DNA of 8,348 nt. Origin: Micrococcaceae bacterium UBA3381. GTDB taxonomy: Bacteria; Actinomycetota; Actinomycetes; Actinomycetales; Micrococcaceae. The DNA lies in the NCBI GenBank assembly GCA_002358975.1, contig DEPX01000207.1:1-8348 (forward strand), written 5' to 3'. Below, piece by piece: positions 6,540-8,348 of the stretch. Made by a program: the position numbers and the translations under genes. Position 1 is the first letter of the stretch, and each line of letters begins with the position of its first letter. The notes under the pieces were generated by a model, which worked only from the letters and a program-made list of their open reading frames with translations, ran no database searches and was not told where the DNA came from.

Positions 6540-6579
6540 AGTTGTGGGGTAGATATCGGAGTGTATCTACCCCACAACT
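6540..6579. terminator. 16-bp perfect hairpin between the converging oxidase and formamidase genes
   Basis: Positions 6540-6555 are exactly complementary to 6564-6579 around an 8-base loop. The stem includes a TGGGGTAG/CTACCCCA core. It lies 17 bases past the oxidase stop and 11 bases past the fmdA stop, so it can serve both strands. No T run follows on either side, as is common in actinobacterial terminators. Confidence 0.8.
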
Positions 6580-6590
6580 GCCTCGAACGT

Positions 6591-7853
6591 TTAACTAAAC
6601 ATCGGGTCGGCTGCCTTAGGGGCTCCGATACCGGGATCAATTTGATGTGGTCCGGCTGCCGATGGGCGAATATCAAAATCAAAGATCGCCGTCGGAATAT
6701 AAACCGTAGAACATGAGTTCGGGATGTCTACTACCGATGAAAGGCGTCCCTCAATGGGCGCCGCGCCCAGAAGGAGGTAGGCTTGCTCCTTGGAATAGCC
6801 GAACTTGGATAGATACTCGATCGCGTGCAAGATAGCCCGTTGGTACGACAGGTGTGAATCGAGATAGCGTTGTTCACCATCCAGCGTCACCGATGTGCCA
6901 GAAAACGAGATCCATTCACTAAATTGCGGGTCTTGTCGACCGGGCATAAAGATGGCGTTTTCCGAGACCCCATAAGTTTCCATGCCGCCTTTAATGAGGT
7001 CGACGTGGAGATCCATAAACCCACCCATTTCGATGCCACCACAAAAGGTGATTTCTCCGTCACCCTGCGAGAAGTGGAGGTCACCGACGGAAAAGTTTGC
7101 ACCATCAACATACACGGGATAAAACGCCCGCGTGCCTTTGGTCAGGTTCTTAATATCTTGGTTCCCACCATTTTCGCGTGGGGGTGCAGTACGAGCAGCT
7201 TCGCCGCCGACCCGGTCCCATTCGCTTTTTGGTAGCCCACCTAGCACCGCTTTATCAGGTTCAGGCGGTAGCGCCAGTGGTGGTAGACGGTCAGGATCGG
7301 TGGCGATTAGTGCACCTTCGCGTTTATTCCACTTAGCTAACATTTCTGCGCTCGGTGCGGTGGCCATAATCCCAGGGTGGGTGAGCCCTTCGAAACGGAC
7401 TTCTGGAATATGGCGTGAGCTAGCCCATGGGCCATGAAAATCCCATACCGCTTTATACGCGTCAGGAAACTGGTCAACCAGGAAACTGCCACCATTTGAT
7501 CTAGCAAAAATGCCTGTATAGCCCCAACCTTGACCGGCCAGCGGGCCTTGTTCTTGTGGAATTGGGCCGACATCGAGAATATCTACGATCAGTAGGTCGC
7601 CCGGTTCTGCACCCTCAATCCGGAATGGACCAGATAGCCCGTGAACTATTTTCATGGGTGCGTTGAGAATATCTTCGGCGGAATCATCATTTTTGATAGC
7701 GCCGTCGAACCACTCCCGGGAATCGACCCTGAAGGTGTCACCGGGTTTGACGCTATCTACCGGAGGGATTTCTGGGTGATACCGGTTGTGCCCAATTTTT
7801 TCCTGGTCAGTAAAAGGTTTTGCTGAATCGAGTGGAAAAATGTTGCCAAGCAT
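6591..7853 (-). CDS. fmdA: Formamidase (acetamidase/formamidase family, FmdA)
   Basis: FmdA hydrolyses formamide to formate and ammonium in the cytoplasm, and some members also take short amides such as acetamide. The 420-residue product is close to the length of the Methylophilus enzyme (about 407). Recognisable blocks include GPFRIEGAEPGDLL at 75-88, THPGIMATAPS at 158-168, and RENGGNQDIKNLTKG at 226-240. The core block at 256-279 contains VGDLHFSQGDGE followed by CGGIEMGG, and APIEGRLSSVVDIPNSCSTV lies at 365-384. These stretches carry the conserved His, Asp, Glu and Cys residues expected to form the active site. This is the PF03069-type family, unrelated to nitrilase-type AmiF formamidases. 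The ATG at 7853 has an AGGAG site (complement of 7862-7866) 8 bases upstream. The gene follows fmdB by 21 bases and is very likely in the same transcript. Formamide as substrate is supported by the fmdB partner but not proven. Confidence 0.93.
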   Translation of the reverse strand: MLGNIFPLDSAKPFTDQEKIGHNRYHPEIPPVDSVKPGDTFRVDSREWFDGAIKNDDSAEDILNAPMKIVHGLSGPFRIEGAEPGDLLIVDILDVGPIPQEQGPLAGQGWGYTGIFARSNGGSFLVDQFPDAYKAVWDFHGPWASSRHIPEVRFEGLTHPGIMATAPSAEMLAKWNKREGALIATDPDRLPPLALPPEPDKAVLGGLPKSEWDRVGGEAARTAPPRENGGNQDIKNLTKGTRAFYPVYVDGANFSVGDLHFSQGDGEITFCGGIEMGGFMDLHVDLIKGGMETYGVSENAIFMPGRQDPQFSEWISFSGTSVTLDGEQRYLDSHLSYQRAILHAIEYLSKFGYSKEQAYLLLGAAPIEGRLSSVVDIPNSCSTVYIPTAIFDFDIRPSAAGPHQIDPGIGAPKAADPMFS

Positions 7854-7874
7854 GGAAAATGCTCCTACCTTCTT

Positions 7875-8168
7875 CTATGGCCGTGGCAGTTTTTGATGTA
7901 AGGGGTTGTGCGTTGTTGCGGTGGCACGGCGTTTGGTTGTGCGTGTGCCCGTAACCGACGTGACTACTTCTGGTTGCTCTGCGGTTGCCTTCGTGCCGTC
8001 GATGGCCCGCATCTGTGCAGATTTGGCCTGTGAGGGACCAATCGCAGGGATGGTGCCGGTTGCTTCTTGCCCACAGTTTGGGCAGGCAACAGAGCCTGGT
8101 TTGTCGTGCATTGGATAAAAAACCTCGAAGACATCTCCCTCGGGGCATCTGAAATCATAGAGCGGCAT
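7875..8168 (-). CDS. fmdB: FmdB-family zinc-ribbon protein paired with formamidase; first metal knuckle degenerate
   Basis: The 97-residue product begins MPLYDFRCPEGDVFEVFY, the normal FmdB opening, has CPNC at 29-32, and ends with the EPEVV-like segment (QPEVVTS at 65-71) and NPLHQKLPRP typical of formamidase-linked FmdB proteins. FmdB was proposed as a regulator of amide induction in Methylophilus; its biochemical role remains unclear. The first knuckle, normally Cys-x-x-Cys, here reads C8-P-E-G with D12 following, so only three cysteines (8, 29, 32) remain. From residue 44 on the chain is polar, with a basic Thr/Arg stretch at 74-87, and is probably flexible. The frame extends upstream to an ATG at 8237, but the family start and a weak AAGG site (complement of 8179-8182) favour 8168. 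A minus-strand TATGTT (complement of 8216-8221) could be the -10 of this operon. It is the first gene of an fmdB-fmdA pair. Confidence 0.88.
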   Translation of the reverse strand: MPLYDFRCPEGDVFEVFYPMHDKPGSVACPNCGQEATGTIPAIGPSQAKSAQMRAIDGTKATAEQPEVVTSVTGTRTTKRRATATTHNPLHQKLPRP

Positions 8169-8280
8169 GGCGCCTGAGCCTTTCAGTGATGAGCAGTGCC
8201 TGATGACCTGAGTCAAACATAATGTGACGTTAACCACAACCGTATTAGTCTCCGCGGCATTAAAGTTGGCGCCCCCGGTT

Positions 8281-8301
8281 CGGCCTAAGGGTACTTAGCC
8301 G
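8281..8301. repeat. Inverted repeat abutting a -35 box
   Basis: CGGCCTAAG (8281-8289) and CTTAGCCG (8294-8301) pair around a GGTA loop, with one bulged C on the left arm. The right arm ends at the base before the TTGACA at 8302, so it could be an operator for the rightward gene. It could also be chance. Confidence 0.35.
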
Positions 8302-8332
8302 TTGACAAAGGCTAGGCGCCCAGGCGTAGTCT
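8302..8332 (+). promoter_or_regulatory. Candidate promoter for a rightward gene leaving the window
   Basis: A perfect -35 hexamer TTGACA lies at 8302-8307 and a TANNNT-type -10, TAGTCT, at 8327-8332. The 19-base spacer is one or two bases longer than ideal. The predicted start site falls 6 to 7 bases after the -10, at or next to the ATG at 8339, which suggests a leaderless transcript. Confidence 0.5.
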
Positions 8333-8338
8333 GCCAAT

Positions 8339-8348
8339 ATGAGTGGCC
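8339..8348 (+). CDS. Possible start of a rightward gene (only Met-Ser-Gly visible)
   Basis: An ATG at 8339 opens a frame encoding Met-Ser-Gly before the window ends. There is no Shine-Dalgarno sequence in the preceding bases, but the ATG sits where the upstream promoter would start transcription, as in the leaderless mRNAs frequent in actinobacteria. With three codons visible nothing can be said about the product, and the ATG may be chance. Confidence 0.3.

Noticed and set aside
6870..7437. Two plus-strand open frames of 101 and 121 codons opposite fmdA
   Set aside because: They are antisense shadows of the conserved formamidase core; no ribosome binding site or family signal.
7807..8148. 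Minus-strand 113-codon frame overlapping fmdB and the start of fmdA
   Set aside because: It overlaps two well-supported genes on the same strand in another frame and has no recognisable content.
8169..8237. N-terminal extension of fmdB to an upstream ATG
   Set aside because: FmdB proteins begin at the MPLYDFRC segment; the extra residues show no family match, and a -10 candidate lies within this stretch.

Overview
The window looks like chromosomal DNA from an actinobacterium of the order Micrococcales, most likely Micrococcaceae-like. The main reason is the 834-residue fused flavoprotein, which by recall closely matches the dimethylglycine oxidase of Arthrobacter globiformis along its length. 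The FprA-type ferredoxin-NADP reductase, the actinobacterial-style FmdB/FmdA pair and -10 boxes of TANNNT type fit too. Base composition is only about half G+C by eye, low for the group. No mobile element, CRISPR array or phage gene was seen.

Layout. Positions 1-1807 (+) hold the 3' two thirds of an fprA-like reductase gene followed after 14 bases by an HtpX-type M48 membrane protease gene. Positions 1804-2778 (-) hold yajQ and an unrecognised 155-residue gene 18 bases downstream, which ends tail to tail with htpX and overlaps it by 4 bases. A tRNA-Tyr (GTA) gene lies at 2978-3062 (+), and a 22-bp perfect hairpin at 3064-3110 separates it from a converging iclR-family regulator gene (3135-3881, -). 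A 136-bp divergent promoter region with repeated GTTGCA half-sites separates that regulator from the dimethylglycine oxidase gene (4018-6522, +). A second hairpin (6540-6579) ends this gene and the converging fmdB-fmdA operon (6591-8168, -). The last 110 bases hold a promoter-like element and a possible leaderless ATG at 8339 for a gene running out of the window.

Functions together. The central module is catabolic. The IclR-type regulator probably controls the oxidase, which demethylates N,N-dimethylglycine (an intermediate of glycine betaine breakdown) to sarcosine and passes the methyl carbon to tetrahydrofolate. The neighbouring formamidase would release formate and ammonium from formamide, so both loci feed one-carbon and nitrogen pools, but a functional link between them is inference only. 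The left part (reductase, HtpX, YajQ, tRNA) is housekeeping in character.

No clearly new multi-gene system was found. The items most worth a second look are the IclR/oxidase operator region, the 155-residue gene beside yajQ, the FmdB protein with a degenerate zinc knuckle, and the leaderless-type start at the right edge. Comparisons with named proteins rest on recalled family sequences, not on a database search.
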